From contig NZ_PDJK01000002.1 of NCBI RefSeq assembly GCF_002564045.1, positions 2,976,001 to 3,040,000 of the forward strand: DNA of 64,000 nt, written 5' to 3'. Of the stretch, positions 17,710 through 25,572 are shown one piece after another. Made by a program: the position numbers and the translations under genes. Positions within the stretch are counted from its first letter, which is position 1, and every line of letters begins with the position of its first letter. This stretch comes from Amycolatopsis sulphurea (lineage in GTDB: Bacteria; Actinomycetota; Actinomycetes; Mycobacteriales; Pseudonocardiaceae). The notes under the pieces are model-generated. The model did not search any database, was not told the DNA's origin, and worked only from the letters and a program-made list of their open reading frames with translations.

Positions 17710-19215
17710 TTACTCCAAACGTCGTTCGCTCGGCTCCATCGGCCCGGCCATGCGTGGCCCGGCGAGCCTGCGCTCCAGCCTGCCCAGCCCGGTGCGGACC
17801 GGCTGCGCGAGGTATTCGCCCAGGACAACACCGGCGGCGAGGGCGAGGCCGACGGTGACCGCGGTGATCAGCGTGGAGATGTTGCCGCCGGGCTCGACCC
17901 CTAATTGGTATAGACCACGATAGGTGGAAAGGCCGGGCAACAGGGGCGTGATCCCGGACACGGCGACCACGAGCGGAGTAACCCGCAGCCGCCGGGCGAG
18001 TACGCCACCGCAGAACCCGACGAGCGTCGCCGCGATCGCGGACGAACTCACGGCGTCCAGCTGGAGCACCATCAGTCCGCCGTATACGAACGCACCGATC
18101 GAACCGGCCGCCGCGGCGACGAGCATCGCGCGCATCGTGGAGTACGACGCGATCGCGAAGCAGGCGGCCGCGCCGGTCCCGCCGATGACCACGATCGGCA
18201 GCTGCTGCAGGGTCGAGGTGGGGACTTCGGGCAGCGGCGTGCGCGGAAGTTCCAGCATCACCGCGATCTTCAGCGCGAGCACCACCCCGGTGATCAGACC
18301 GGCACTCATCATCGCCACTTCCGTGGTGCGCCCGGCGGCGGTCACGTTGTAGCCGGTGATCGCGTCCTGCACCGCGGAAACGGTGGACAACCCGGACAGC
18401 AGCACGGTCACCGCCGCGGCGACCACGAGCGTCGGCCGGTCGGTGGTGAGGATGTCGCTGCTGACCACGGCCATCGCCGAGAGCGTGGCGAACAGCCCGC
18501 CCACCACCTGCTGGAAAAAGAACGGCAGGTTGTAGCGGTTGAGCAGGCGGCCGATCCGGTCGATCAGCGCCGAGATGACGAACGCGACCAGTGCGATGTC
18601 GAGCTTTCCGCCGAGCAGCAGGGTGATGAACGCGGCCAGCCCGCCCCACGCGATGGTGGCGACCCATCGCGGGTACGGGTGCGGCGCGGACGTGATGCGG
18701 TTGAGTTCGGTGTGTGCCTCTTCGGCGCCCATGTGCCCGCGGGTGATCTTGCGGACCAGCGCCTCGGCTTCGGTGAGCCGGGTGTAGTCGAGGCTGCGCG
18801 TGCGGACCACCCGCAGCGCGGTGACCGGGGCGAGTTCGGTCCCGCGGTGACAGGTCGCGGTGATCGAGGTGAAGATCACGTCGACCTCGCAATGCGGGAG
18901 CCCGAGCGCGGCGGTGAGCGCGATGATGGTGGCGGTGACGTCGGAAGCGCCTGCGCCGCTGGCCATCTGCACTTCGCCGATGCGCAGGGCGAGGTCGAGC
19001 ACGAAGTTGACCGTCGCGTCGTCCGGCGGCTTCGGGCCGAGTGCCTCACCGGTCTCCACGGCAGGTTGCTGCGCTGTCGGCGCTTCCAGGATGTGCCAGG
19101 CGCGGCGGCGCAGCAGATTCGGCCGGTAACGCTGCTGGGAACGCGGCTGCGGAGGCTCGAGGATCGGCCACTTTCTCCGCGTAGCGCCCTGGCCGGCACG
19201 TTCGTTGATCTTCAC
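17710..19215 (-). CDS. threonine/serine exporter family protein (ThrE-like)
   Basis: A 501-residue inner-membrane protein. The start is GTG 19215 (VKINERAGQG) with a purine-rich GGAGGTGGGGA upstream; a longer frame adds Arg/Cys-rich sequence that looks non-coding. After a soluble part with the ThrE_1 signature (DLALRIGEVQMASGAGASDV, about 80-99), some ten transmembrane helices follow, split into the ThrE_1 and ThrE_2 halves: VATIAWGGLAAFITLLLGG, the central VTVLLSGLSTVSAVQDAITG and a late TPLLPGLSTYRGLYQLG. These proteins export threonine or serine. Codon 438 is TTA (17902-17904). Monocistronic by context. Confidence 0.85.
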   Translation of the reverse strand: MKINERAGQGATRRKWPILEPPQPRSQQRYRPNLLRRRAWHILEAPTAQQPAVETGEALGPKPPDDATVNFVLDLALRIGEVQMASGAGASDVTATIIALTAALGLPHCEVDVIFTSITATCHRGTELAPVTALRVVRTRSLDYTRLTEAEALVRKITRGHMGAEEAHTELNRITSAPHPYPRWVATIAWGGLAAFITLLLGGKLDIALVAFVISALIDRIGRLLNRYNLPFFFQQVVGGLFATLSAMAVVSSDILTTDRPTLVVAAAVTVLLSGLSTVSAVQDAITGYNVTAAGRTTEVAMMSAGLITGVVLALKIAVMLELPRTPLPEVPTSTLQQLPIVVIGGTGAAACFAIASYSTMRAMLVAAAAGSIGAFVYGGLMVLQLDAVSSSAIAATLVGFCGGVLARRLRVTPLVVAVSGITPLLPGLSTYRGLYQLGVEPGGNISTLITAVTVGLALAAGVVLGEYLAQPVRTGLGRLERRLAGPRMAGPMEPSERRLE

Positions 19216-19401
19216 GATCGATCCCCACCTCCTCATCGGTTCCCGGGGACCATCGGCCGACCCGGCGCGGCCGTTGCAGTGGTGTGCGCCACAGCTGCCG
19301 ACGATCGTGCCGCACCTCGCTCGATTGTGCCGCGCACAGCGCCTGAGCTGGGTTTTGCCCGCGATACGGGGACACCGGGAGAGGACCCGGGTGGAGAGGG
19401 G

Positions 19402-19474
19402 AGCCGGCAAGGGGACTCGAACCCCTGACCTACTGCTTACAAGGCAGTTGCTCTACCAACTGAGCTATGCCGGC
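19402..19474 (-). tRNA. tRNA-Thr (anticodon TGT)
   Basis: The minus strand folds into a standard cloverleaf: acceptor stem GCCGGCA, D arm AGCTCAGTTGGTAGAGC, anticodon arm ACTGC-CTTGTAA-GCAGT with anticodon TGT, and T arm with GGTTCGAATCC. CCA is not encoded. The anticodon reads ACA/ACG-type threonine codons. Confidence 0.95.
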
Positions 19475-19603
19475 GATGCCTGGATCAGGCGGGACCGAGT
19501 ATATCGGCGGGTCCGCGGCTCCGGCGGACCCGGCCGGTCTTCCCGCGCGAACGGCCCCTCCCCGCGGTCGTGGCGGAGAGGGGCCGGAGTGAACGGGGCG
19601 GGG

Positions 19604-19768
19604 TCAGCCGCGGCCGCCCTTGCCGACATTGGGGTCGCCGGGGTTGCCCTTGCCCACGTTGGGGTCGCCCGGGTTGCCCTTGCTCACGTTCGGGCCGCCG
19701 GGGTTGCCCTTGCCGATGGTGTTGTCGCCGGGGCCGGAGTTGACCGCGAAGCCCGCCGCGCGGCTGGG
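19604..19768 (-). pseudogene. detached in-frame C-terminal part of the repeat-rich secreted protein
   Basis: Beyond the TAG at 19769-19771 the same frame continues for 54 codons to a TGA at 19604-19606. It encodes PSRAAGFAVNSGPGDNTIG and then three units of the type KGNPGDPNVG ending KGGRG. Codon-level repeat structure (four near-copies of a 33-base unit) and conserved frame show it was coding. There is no start codon or ribosome site, so it is either a relic after a nonsense change or is reached by readthrough. Confidence 0.6.
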
Positions 19769-20362
19769 CTAGACGCCCGGTGCACCGCTGGGGATGACGC
19801 CCGGGACGCCGCTGGGGACGACGCCGGGTGCGCCGCTGGGGATGACGCCCGGGACGCCGCTGGGGACGACGCCGGGTGCGCCGCTGGGGACGACGCCCGG
19901 GACGCCGCTGGGGACGACGCCGGGTGCGCCGCTGGGGACGACGCCCGGGACGCCGCTCGGCACAACGCCCGGGACGCCGCTCGGGGCGAAGCCCTGGGTC
20001 GGAATCGGGCGGCCGTGGTGCGGCGGGGTGGGAACGTCCGCCCGGACGGCTGCGGTGGGGGGCTGGACCCCGCCGGGCGCCGGGGGCGGCGAGACGTCGC
20101 CGGGTGCGCCGGGGGGCGGGACGTCGAGGGGCGCGGCGGACAGGTGCCCGATGATCGGCTTGGTCGGCCAGGTGGGCAGCTGGCCGAGATTGGGCTTGGT
20201 CGGGCGGGCGGGCAAGGGGTCGTGGTTGGGCTTCGTCGGGTTGTCCGAGGCCTGAACGGCCGTCGCGGGCGTGGCGGCCAGCGCGATCGACGAGGCCGCG
20301 GTCACGCCGAACGCCGCCATCGCGGCCACGGCGCACGCTTGGGCCAACCGGGTCTTCTTCAT
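19769..20362 (-). CDS. secreted Pro/Val-rich repeat protein ending at an in-frame amber codon
   Basis: A 197-residue exported protein. MKKTRLAQACAVAAMAAFGVTAASSIALAATPA is a clear Sec signal peptide with cleavage expected near ALA-AT; GGAGG stands 7 bases before the ATG. Residues 40-125 are Pro-rich with KPN and PPPGAPGD segments, and about 125-197 hold nine copies of an 8-residue unit PSG(V/A)PGV(V/I), alternating V and A with a 48-base period. The frame ends at TAG in the variable position of the unit (PGV*PSR), and coding-like sequence continues beyond. Function unknown; surface or wall-associated by composition. Confidence 0.7.
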   Translation of the reverse strand: MKKTRLAQACAVAAMAAFGVTAASSIALAATPATAVQASDNPTKPNHDPLPARPTKPNLGQLPTWPTKPIIGHLSAAPLDVPPPGAPGDVSPPPAPGGVQPPTAAVRADVPTPPHHGRPIPTQGFAPSGVPGVVPSGVPGVVPSGAPGVVPSGVPGVVPSGAPGVVPSGVPGVIPSGAPGVVPSGVPGVIPSGAPGV

Positions 20363-20570
20363 CGAAAAGCCTCCATCGGATCAGGTTGACGTGAAAGAAA
20401 AAGGTGGTGTGCTCGTGGATAGTTCCTAGAGCATTGACGAAGGCGGCGCGATGGTCCGGGACCGAACCGGACGGGGGTCTGCCTGAAATTACCGCGCAAG
20501 GAGCCAGGATTTGCTCGCAGTGCGAACGAATGTATTCACATGATGGGAATACTGGGCCACAGTGGATTGA

Positions 20571-21284
20571 TCAGCCCGGTATACGCGCCTCGACCGCCCA
20601 GCCACCGGAATCGGTGGGGCACGCTCGCACGGTGCCGCCCAATACTGCGATGCGTTCGCGCATCGCGGTCAAACCCAGTCCGGTCCAACCACGGTCGGCC
20701 GGTGTGTGTCCGGTGGCCGCTGCCGAGTTCGTGACGACCAGATGCACTGCGTCGGCGGTGTAGCCGAGGTCGATGCGGCGGGTGGCGCCGGGTGCGTGTT
20801 TGGCCGCGTTGGCAAGCGCTTCCTGCGTCGCGCGGAGCAACGCGTGGGTCACGTCCGGGGTGGCCGGCCGAGCCTCTCCGGTACAGGTGAACGGGACAGC
20901 TTCGTTGTCCGCCAACGTTTTCAGCGCCTCGGACAGGCTTTGGCTGTCGTCTCGCAAGGCCAGCACCGCTGCACGCATCTGCGTCACGCTGTCCACCGCG
21001 ATCGACCGTGTCCGCAACACGACACTGTTCGCTTCCTCGCTTCGGCCCCTGGTGGCGAGCGCGTCCGCGAGATCGAGTTGCATGGCAATGCCGGTGAGCG
21101 AGTGACCGAGAACGTCGTGCAGCTCGCGGGCGATCCGGTTGCGTTCGAGCAGAGCGGCTTCCCGCGCCTCGGACGCGGCTGCGCGCTGTGCCTCCACGGC
21201 GGCGCGTTCGGCGTTGGTCAGCGCATCACGCCGGTCCTGGCGCGACATTCCGATGTTCGTCAACGTCGGTGTGAAGTTCGGCAT
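20571..21284 (-). CDS. NarL-type sensor histidine kinase, sensor domain missing
   Basis: A 237-residue protein holding only the kinase core. The HisKA_3 dimerisation segment ERNRIARELHDVLGHSLTGI (about 47-66) contains the phosphorylated His; the ATPase domain follows with ATQEALANAAKHAPGA (N box) and GWTGLGLTAMRERI (G box). Such kinases normally have 4-6 transmembrane helices before this core; here kinase homology begins at about residue 17 and the preceding residues match nothing expected. No response-regulator gene is adjacent. The protein could be a soluble orphan kinase or a remnant from a rearrangement at about 21236-21284. Confidence 0.7.
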   Translation of the reverse strand: MPNFTPTLTNIGMSRQDRRDALTNAERAAVEAQRAAASEAREAALLERNRIARELHDVLGHSLTGIAMQLDLADALATRGRSEEANSVVLRTRSIAVDSVTQMRAAVLALRDDSQSLSEALKTLADNEAVPFTCTGEARPATPDVTHALLRATQEALANAAKHAPGATRRIDLGYTADAVHLVVTNSAAATGHTPADRGWTGLGLTAMRERIAVLGGTVRACPTDSGGWAVEARIPG

Positions 21285-21507
21285 GAGCTTCTTGATGAAC
21301 GTGGTCGCCCCGGATCACCCGCAGGCGGGCAATACGACGATGCTGACCGTGGGCGTCAGCCTGTTGCTGGAGGGCTTGGTCACCATGGCGAAGGCCTCGC
21401 GCAGCGAGTACCGCATCCCGTGGGACAAGCGCCGCGACGGAGCCGCCCGCCCCTCACTGGGGCGGCCCGACCAGCAACGCCCTGACCAGCGACGTCCCGA
21501 CCAGTGA
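21253..21507 (+). CDS. possible remnant of a small membrane protein
   Basis: Reading from the ATG at 21253 gives 84 residues beginning MFVNVGVKFGMSFLMNVVA, with DHPQAGNTTMLTVGVSLLLEGLVTMAKASRSEYRIPWDKRRDG, a plausible helix pair and a basic tail. The last residues (RPDQQRPDQRRPDQ) are encoded by a 15-base tandem repeat, so the true end was probably earlier. It starts head-to-head with, and overlaps, the truncated kinase. I do not recognise the family. No ribosome site is evident, so expression is doubtful. Confidence 0.3.
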   Translation: MFVNVGVKFGMSFLMNVVAPDHPQAGNTTMLTVGVSLLLEGLVTMAKASRSEYRIPWDKRRDGAARPSLGRPDQQRPDQRRPDQ

Positions 21508-21575
21508 CGTCCCGACCAGTGACGTCCCGACCAGTGACGTCCCGGCCAGCGACGCCCGGATCGGCAACGTCCCGT
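21466..21575. repeat. 15-bp tandem repeat, unit CCCGACCAGTGACGT
   Basis: About seven head-to-tail copies; the central three are identical and the outer copies carry substitutions (CCAGCAACG, CCGGATCGGCAACGT). The unit is a multiple of three, so an overlapping frame stays open through it (RPDQ units), which makes coding predictions here unreliable. Confidence 0.85.
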
Positions 21576-21723
21576 CCGGCAGCGCCGGATGGCGACCGCT
21601 CGCGCCGGAGCGCGCTGGAACACCACGGGTGCCGACGAGGCGGGCTGGCCCTCGGCACGCCGTCGCCGCCGTCGTTGCTGGTGAGACGGGAATGGGTCGG
21701 TTTCGACCGATCCCGCGGGGTGT

Positions 21724-21747
21724 GGCCCGGTCCTGATGGACCGGGCC
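21724..21747 (+). terminator. intrinsic-type terminator hairpin
   Basis: GGCCCGGTCC and GGACCGGGCC form a perfect 10-bp stem with loop TGAT, followed by TCTTCGTTT. On the plus strand it would end transcripts from the direction of 21253. The T tract is interrupted, as common in actinomycetes. Confidence 0.55.
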
Positions 21748-22082
21748 TCTTCGTTTCGGCCGGTATCAGCGGTAATTGCTCAGCCAGGTCCGGTTTGTGT
21801 CGTCTCGCTCTCCAGGTCGTGGGGCGACTTTCGTTGCCCTGTCTCGCTTCCCACTGCCGGTACGACACTGCCGCGACCTCTGCAGACGCGCGGTCTCGGC
21901 GCAGTCATCCGATGCGGCAAGCGTTTTCGTGGACTCCCCTCTCCGCACGGAACGAGTGTCCGGTGGGTTTCTTCGTGGAACGAGCACCGCTTGGCGGCTG
22001 CGTTTGTCGCGTTGTCAGTAGAACGGGTGTCGCCCACAAGGTGTGTTCTCCGCGGCGCGGGCTTTGCCTGACGAACACGCTT

Positions 22083-22227
22083 CCCCGCGCCCCGCGCCCC
22101 GCGCCCCGCGCCCCGCGCCCCGCGCGGGCCGGTGACCGGCGCCTTTCCCAGTGTTGCCGAAGTGGCCCCAGTAATCGGGCCGGTGACCGGCCTCTTCCCC
22201 AGCGTTGCCGAAATGACCCCAGTAGTT
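22083..22227. repeat. 7-bp microsatellite followed by a 51-bp duplicated unit
   Basis: The unit CGCCCCG is repeated about five times up to 22122. Two imperfect copies of a 51-base unit follow (22126-22176 and 22177-22227), each opening with the palindrome GCCGGTGACCGGC and containing TTGCCGAA and CCCCAGTA. A third partial TTGCCGAAGTGG comes after them. No protein is evident. Confidence 0.8.
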
Positions 22228-22243
22228 GCCGAAGTGGTGCTGT

Positions 22244-22450
22244 TCAGGAGGCCAGCCGCACCCGGCGGTCCCGGGCGTAGGAGACCAGTTCGCGGACCTC
22301 GTCGGTGGTCATGATGCAGACCGCGTCGTCCTGTACCTCGGCCGTGGCCACCTGCAGTTGCCACGACCGCAGGCCCGGCGCGGGTTCGTGCCAGAACCAC
22401 TGGCCCTGCGTGAGGTCCTCGGCGGCGACGGTGAGCTCGTCGATTTTCAT
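22244..22450 (-). CDS. small conserved-type hypothetical protein, 68 residues
   Basis: MKIDELTVAAEDLTQGQWFW begins a 68-residue soluble protein with acidic, well-mixed composition and actinomycete codon use, ending ELVSYARDRRVRLAS. No Shine-Dalgarno is obvious; GTTAGGCT about 10 bases before the ATG could be a -10 box for a leaderless transcript. I recognise no domain. The Trp-rich central part (EPAPGLRSWQLQVA) suggests a small beta-barrel, but that is a guess. Confidence 0.55.
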   Translation of the reverse strand: MKIDELTVAAEDLTQGQWFWHEPAPGLRSWQLQVATAEVQDDAVCIMTTDEVRELVSYARDRRVRLAS

Positions 22451-22703
22451 GCCCGAAGCCTAACCTGGACCACCGACAAAAAATCGCGCTCCCGCCCAGT
22501 CCGCGGAAACTGTCCGAGGGCGGGCCGGGTTCCTTGCGTGGGAACCGGAAACCGGCTTGTTCCTCGGGTTTGTCGCAGGTCAGCGCCTTGGACGGGGACC
22601 CGGTCGGGCGAAGGCAGGTTTTGCATGCCCGTGCGGGCTGTCTTAGGCTTCGCCGATCACCGCCGCATACCCGGGGTGTCCCCGGGAGAAGAGGAACGGC
22701 GCG

Positions 22704-23258
22704 ATGCCCCTGCTCGACCCCAAGTTCTACCGTGACGTCGACTTGCGGACGATTCTCCGGATGGAACGGCGATTGCCCTGGTACGGATGGCCGCATCTGC
22801 CGCTCGGCCTGCTCGTCTGCGTCGCCGCGATCCTTGCGGCGTATCGGGTGCCGGGGTCCGCGCACATCACCACTGCACTGGTCGCGGGCGGCGGGGTGGT
22901 CGGCGGGTTCTCCGGCTACGGCTGCGGTCTGGTCATGGTGAGCACCCCGGACCTGGTGCAGACCGGCTACCTGCACTGGCGACGTACCCGGACGTTGTGG
23001 GTGCTGGTGATCGTGCTCGGCGCACTCTCGGCCGCGTCGATGATCGTGGTCGTGGTGTGCCACATCGTCCTGCTGGCCGGGGCGTCCGGGCCGCATCCGT
23101 TCACGCTCTCCGTCCAGGCCGGGCTGTACCTGCTGCTCGTGGTGGTGAACACAGTGCTCGCCGGGCTGGAGGCATGGCAGCTGTCGAAAGTGTTGTACCG
23201 GCCGGTCACCGGCCCCGCTGCCGCGCCGTCCCGCTCGGTTCGCGCCCGGCTGGGCTGA
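22704..23258 (+). CDS. four-helix membrane protein of unknown function
   Basis: A 184-residue protein preceded by GAGGAA eight bases before the ATG. After MPLLDPKFYRDVDLRTILRM there are four hydrophobic spans (about 31-47, 57-78, 97-121 and 137-160) and a short Arg-rich cytoplasmic tail. No motif points to transport or catalysis. It stands alone between a divergent small gene and the convergent thioesterase gene. Confidence 0.72.
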   Translation: MPLLDPKFYRDVDLRTILRMERRLPWYGWPHLPLGLLVCVAAILAAYRVPGSAHITTALVAGGGVVGGFSGYGCGLVMVSTPDLVQTGYLHWRRTRTLWVLVIVLGALSAASMIVVVVCHIVLLAGASGPHPFTLSVQAGLYLLLVVVNTVLAGLEAWQLSKVLYRPVTGPAAAPSRSVRARLG

Positions 23259-23290
23259 ACTGTCCTCATTGGACAGAGCACAAAGGATTG

Positions 23291-24112
23291 TCAGTGGTGG
23301 CGCATCAGCACTTCCTGGGTGACCGAGGCAACCAGGCGTCCGTCGGTGGTGTAGAACTCGCCGTGGGTCAGTCCGCGGTTGCTTGCGTAGCTTGGGCTCT
23401 CCATGTCGAACAGCAGCCACTCGTCGGCACGGAACGTGCGATGGAACCACACCGCGTGGTCGAGTGAGGTCAGGTGCGGCACGCCCGGCTCGTCGCGGTG
23501 CGGCAGCCAGACCGTGCCGGCCAGCCGGATGTCGGAGATGTAGGTGAGGGCGCAGACGTGTGCCAGCGGGGTGTCCGGTAGTGCGTCCTTCGCCCGCACC
23601 CACATCCGCTGCCGCGGGCCGCGGCCGTTGTCCGGCAGGCCGGTCTGCGGATCGCTGACGAAGCGCACCTCGATGGCGGAGAGCATCGTCGACGACTTTT
23701 CCTGCTCGTCGGTGACCGCCGCGTCCGGCGCCGGTGCTTCGGGCATCCGGGCCTGGTGTTCGCTGCCGTCTGCTTCGAGCTGGAACGACGCGGACAGGCT
23801 GAAGATGCTTTCGCCGTTCTGGATCGCCACGACTCGGCGAGTGGTGAACGAGCCCCCGTCGCGAGTGCGCTCGACCTCGTAGATGATCGGCATGTCGGTG
23901 CGCCCGCCGCGGATGAAGTAGCCGTGCAGCGAATGCACGTGCCGCTCCGGGGGCACGGTCGCGCCGGCCGCGGTGAGTGCCTGCGCCGCCACCTGGCCGC
24001 CGAACGCGCGTTGCGGGGAGCCCTGATGACACCAGCCGCGGTACAGGTTCAGTTCGAGTGGTTCGAGCTCGAGCAGCTGGCTGAGTACGAGATGCGTGGA
24101 GTCGAGGGTCAC
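23291..24112 (-). CDS. acyl-CoA thioesterase II (TesB family)
   Basis: A 273-residue double-hotdog thioesterase that hydrolyses acyl-CoA to free acid and CoA. Signatures: FGGQVAAQALTAA (about 39-51), HSLHGYFIRGG, YEVERTRDGGSFTTRRVVA, and in the second hotdog SLDHAVWFHRTFRADEWLLFDMESP with the catalytic Asp. The C-terminal GEFYTTDGRLVASVTQEVLMR is typical of the family. It is divergent from the P450 gene (68 bases between starts), so a shared control region is possible, and both could act on lipid substrates. Confidence 0.9.
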   Translation of the reverse strand: MTLDSTHLVLSQLLELEPLELNLYRGWCHQGSPQRAFGGQVAAQALTAAGATVPPERHVHSLHGYFIRGGRTDMPIIYEVERTRDGGSFTTRRVVAIQNGESIFSLSASFQLEADGSEHQARMPEAPAPDAAVTDEQEKSSTMLSAIEVRFVSDPQTGLPDNGRGPRQRMWVRAKDALPDTPLAHVCALTYISDIRLAGTVWLPHRDEPGVPHLTSLDHAVWFHRTFRADEWLLFDMESPSYASNRGLTHGEFYTTDGRLVASVTQEVLMRHH

Positions 24113-24179
24113 CGGGCCAGTCTAGGCAACCATTCGTCGCCGGTGCGGGCTCAGCGTCGTTCCGGGCTAGGGTCGGCTG

Positions 24180-25451
24180 GTGCCGAGTGCTGAGATCGCC
24201 GACCCGGACACCTACGTCACGGGCGTGCCCCACGAGCTGCTCGCCCGGCTGCGCCGGGAAACCCCGGTGGCTCGGATCGGTGATTTCTGGGCCGTGTTCC
24301 GGCACGCCGACGTGCGGCAGGTGCTCCGGAACCCGGCGTTGTTCTCGTCGCAGGCGGGCGGCACGCAGATCCGCGATCCGGCGACCGCGGACGATCTGCG
24401 TTACGTGCGGCGGATGATGCTCAACATGGATCCGCCGGAGCACGGGCGCCTGCGCGGCCTGCTCACGAAGGCGTTCACGCCGAGGGCGATCGCGCGCCTG
24501 ACCGAACGGATCGAGGGCTGGGCGGCAGGACTGGTCGAAGCGGTGGCCGACCGCGGGGAATGCGATTTCGCCAAGGACGTGGCCGCGGATCTGCCCTTGC
24601 TCACGCTGGCCGAGGTGTTCGGCATCCCGGAACGCGACCGGCGGCTGATGTTCGACTGGAGCAACCGCGTGATCGGCTACCAGGACGCCGAGTACGCGGC
24701 GAGCGCGACAGTGCGTGCGGAGGACGTGACCGAACTGGCCAAGGCCGCGCTCGCGGTGCGCCCGGCGCCCGGACCGGGCGGCACGATGCCGGATCCGCGC
24801 ACCCGCGCCGGAATGCCCGACCTGTACGCCTATGCGCACGCACTCGGCGAGCACAAACGCGCTCATCCCGGCGACGACGTGATGAGCAACCTGATGCGCC
24901 ACGTCGGCGACGACGGCGGACGCGTGTCGATCGAGGAGTTCGAGAACCTGTTCTGGCTGTTTTCCGTGGCCGGCAACGAAACCCTGCGCAACGGCCTGCC
25001 CGGGGGAATGGCCGCGCTGCTCGCGCATCCCGCGCAGTACCGGAGACTGATCGAGGACCGGTCGCTGCTGCCCGGCGCGGTCGAGGAGATGCTGCGCTGG
25101 TGGACACCGGTGATGAACTTCCGCCGCACCGCGGTCCGCGGCGCTCGTCTGTCCGATGTGGACATCAATCCGGGCGACAAGGTGGTGGTGTGGTTCTCCT
25201 CGGCGAACCGCGATGAGACGGTGTTTCCCGATCCGGCCACCTTCGACGTGACGCGGGCGCCGGGCGAGCATCTGACCTTCGGTCATGGCCCGCATTTCTG
25301 CCTCGGCGCGAACCTGGCGCGGGTGCAGATGCGGGCGTTGTTCGCCGCGGTACTGGACCGGCTGGGCGAGGTTCGCCTCGCGGGCGAACCCCGTCGATTG
25401 CGGTCCAATTTCCAGAACGGGCTCAAAAGCCTGCCGATCCGCTGGGACTGA
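24180..25451 (+). CDS. cytochrome P450
   Basis: A 423-residue soluble bacterial class I P450. Heme-binding loop FGHGPHFCLGANLARVQ (thiolate Cys near residue 379), I-helix AGNETLRNG with the acid-alcohol pair shifted to E-T, K-helix EMLR (ExxR) and the WTPVMNFRRTA segment. These details resemble the CYP124/125/142 groups, which oxidise sterol side chains and methyl-branched lipids; that substrate class is inference. Redox partners are not encoded nearby. The start is GTG 24180. Confidence 0.93.
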   Translation: MPSAEIADPDTYVTGVPHELLARLRRETPVARIGDFWAVFRHADVRQVLRNPALFSSQAGGTQIRDPATADDLRYVRRMMLNMDPPEHGRLRGLLTKAFTPRAIARLTERIEGWAAGLVEAVADRGECDFAKDVAADLPLLTLAEVFGIPERDRRLMFDWSNRVIGYQDAEYAASATVRAEDVTELAKAALAVRPAPGPGGTMPDPRTRAGMPDLYAYAHALGEHKRAHPGDDVMSNLMRHVGDDGGRVSIEEFENLFWLFSVAGNETLRNGLPGGMAALLAHPAQYRRLIEDRSLLPGAVEEMLRWWTPVMNFRRTAVRGARLSDVDINPGDKVVVWFSSANRDETVFPDPATFDVTRAPGEHLTFGHGPHFCLGANLARVQMRALFAAVLDRLGEVRLAGEPRRLRSNFQNGLKSLPIRWD

Positions 25452-25572
25452 CCCCGTGGCCCACGACCGCGGGCCGCGGTCGGCTGGACGTGCAGTGCCG
25501 CATTCCTTTCGCCGGGCCGGCCAAGAGTGTGCGGGCCGGGCAGCCCGGCGAGACGAGTGGTCGCGCGGTGGA

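Larger units (their letters stand above)
21508..22243. other. gene-poor interval with repeats
   Basis: Apart from the tandem repeats and the hairpin listed separately I see no gene with a convincing ribosome site or homology. Codon structure at 21780-22050 is poor in all frames and the local GC falls, with short runs such as GCAAGCGTTTTCGTGG. It may be decayed coding sequence between the truncated kinase and the small gene at 22244. Confidence 0.5.

Noticed and set aside
19794-20255. Plus-strand frame with TPGTPLGTTPGAPLG repeats
   Set aside because: It is the complement of the repeat region of the secreted protein, whose minus-strand frame has a signal peptide and ribosome site.
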